Origin: CAYOVG01 sp964407285
GTDB taxonomy: Bacteria; Desulfobacterota; Syntrophobacteria; Syntrophobacterales; Syntrophobacteraceae
Reading direction: 5' to 3'
DNA: 12,382 nucleotides
NCBI GenBank assembly: GCA_964407285.1
Contig: CAYOVG010000212.1
Coordinates: 1-12,382 of the forward strand
Shown here in pieces: positions 11,391 to 12,382 of the stretch. The stretch's first letter is position 1. Each line of letters starts with the position of its first letter. The notes beneath the pieces are model-generated. The model was not told where the DNA came from, did not search any database, and saw only the letters and a program-made list of their open reading frames with translations. A program made the position numbers and the translations under genes.

Positions 11391-12382
11391 ATGCTCCACA
11401 CCGTATCGCTCTATGTCTCGTTGGCGCTTTTCGTACTTGGTTTGGGATTCAAGGTATCGACCTGGTTTCGACATGGGTTGCAGACGACGGATTCAGCGAA
11501 CGGCAGCGCCCGCGAACGGTTCGGCACGGCCGTCAGGGGCGTCTCATCCACCGTGCTGAGTCCTAAAGCGTTCATTCTCGCAAAGACATTCATCCTGGAC
11601 GCGGTCCTGCAGGCGCGGCTGTTGAGACGAAGCTTCCCGAGATGGCTCATGCACATGTGCATCTATGGCGGGTTCATGGTCCTTCTCCTGGCGCATGCCC
11701 TGGATTCCCTCACCATGCAGGTACTCTTTGCGGAATACCAGCCGACAGTCAATCCCTTCCTTCTTGCGAGAGAGATTGCCGGGGCGGTGGTGCTCGCCGG
11801 CATTGCGATGGCGGTTTTCCGTCGTTTCGCCCTGAAAGGAAATCGCCTCCGGACCAACGCCATGGACGTGTACGCAATAGCGATACTGGCCGTAATCATG
11901 GTTTCCGGCATTTTCCTCAAAGGGGTGAAGATCACCTCCTACACGAGCTATAAGGACATGGCGGACGAATACGGCAGCCTCAGCGGAGAAGAGGAAGAAA
12001 AAGCGCTCGAAACCTACTGGGTGAGCGAATTCGGTGTCGTATCGCCGAATATGAAGAGGCCTTTCGACCCGAAATTGCTGGAAGAAGGCAGGCAACTGCA
12101 CGAAATGAGCTGTGAGCAGTGCCACGCACACCCCAGCGCCGCTTTCATGGGGTATGCCGTTTCCCGGACAATCAGCCCCGCGGCGCTCTCCCTGGACAGG
12201 GCCGGTGCGGTGGGATTTCTCACTCATCTGCACTACTTCGCATGCCTTATCGGATTGGCCATCCTCCCCTTCACGAAGATGTTTCACTTCTTCTCCAGTC
12301 CGCTGAGCCTTACGGCAAATGCGGTCATGAGCAAAGAGTCCTCCGACCCGGCCAATGTTGCAACCAGGCAGATGATCGAACT
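11391..12382 (+). CDS. NarI-like membrane cytochrome b with c-type heme site (3' truncated by window edge)
   Basis: The frame runs 330 codons to the window end without a stop. It starts at ATG with AAGGA about 10 bases upstream. Membrane segments are visible at about 3-22, 87-105, 127-144 and 158-176, and another at about 275-295 after a hydrophilic insert. H281 and H299 are 18 apart, the spacing of the NarI heme-b ligands H187/H205; H88 and H102 are candidates for the other pair. Between the fourth and fifth helices lies a charged loop with C-E-Q-C-H (241-245), a covalent heme-c site, followed by F-M-G-Y-A-V-S-R-T. NarI itself has no such site. Related quinol-oxidising subunits in sulfate reducers and syntrophs pair with HdrD-like Fe-S proteins, so the next gene outside the window may be one; that is inference. 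It acts in the cytoplasmic membrane, exchanging electrons with the menaquinone pool. Confidence 0.82.
   Translation, partial: MLHTVSLYVSLALFVLGLGFKVSTWFRHGLQTTDSANGSARERFGTAVRGVSSTVLSPKAFILAKTFILDAVLQARLLRRSFPRWLMHMCIYGGFMVLLLAHALDSLTMQVLFAEYQPTVNPFLLAREIAGAVVLAGIAMAVFRRFALKGNRLRTNAMDVYAIAILAVIMVSGIFLKGVKITSYTSYKDMADEYGSLSGEEEEKALETYWVSEFGVVSPNMKRPFDPKLLEEGRQLHEMSCEQCHAHPSAAFMGYAVSRTISPAALSLDRAGAVGFLTHLHYFACLIGLAILPFTKMFHFFSSPLSLTANAVMSKESSDPANVATRQMIE

Noticed and set aside
11544..12287. 247-codon minus-strand frame near the right edge
   Set aside because: The plus strand has an open frame to the window end with membrane helices and a CxxCH motif, so this is its shadow.

Overview
The window is GC-rich (roughly 60%, judged by eye), with an AT-richer stretch in the middle. 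It looks like chromosomal DNA of an anaerobic bacterium, most plausibly a deltaproteobacterium (Desulfobacterota) of the sulfate-reducing or syntrophic kind. That placement is inferred from the gene set: a NarI-like membrane cytochrome carrying an extra c-type heme site, a UbiX next to an LpdD-like chaperone, a CFI-box C-terminal domain, and dispersed CGTCATTCCCGCG-type repeats. No rRNA or tRNA gene and no CRISPR array was seen.

Layout. (1) 1-971, +: C-terminal part of the disaggregase ClpB, entering from the left edge. (2) 1350-3252, +: a compact operon of a degenerate inositol-monophosphatase-family protein, a small LpdD-like prenylated-flavin chaperone and UbiX. The last two genes overlap by 8 bases. 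(3) 3411-7692, -: a minor pseudopilin cluster in the order GspH/FimT-like, PilV-like (I), PilW-like (J), PilX-like (K), followed downstream by a fragment of an Rpn-type nuclease. The J and K genes are fused into one 978-residue frame that has a CFI-box-CTERM domain at the join and an internal Shine-Dalgarno plus ATG. (4) 7792-8994, -: a DAHP synthase-chorismate mutase fusion upstream of the pilin cluster on the same strand. (5) 9303-9830, +: a PilZ (c-di-GMP) protein with a cysteine-rich N-terminus, divergent from the DAHP synthase gene. (6) 9910-10872, +: a DMT/EamA transporter. (7) 10873-11390: a repeat-bearing intergenic region. (8) 11391 to the right edge, +: a partial NarI-type cytochrome b with a CxxCH heme-c motif.

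How they fit together. The pilin genes probably form the tip or priming complex of a type IV pilus or type II-like system. No PilY1 gene is present, and the unusually large C-terminal part of the PilX-like protein may play the exposed tip role. LpdD-like plus UbiX points to production and delivery of prenylated FMN to a UbiD-family (de)carboxylase encoded elsewhere. The most unusual parts are the J-K fusion through a CFI-box domain, the AT-rich tip-like domain next to a truncated nuclease, the inositol-monophosphatase homologue that has lost a metal ligand, and the Cys-rich PilZ protein.
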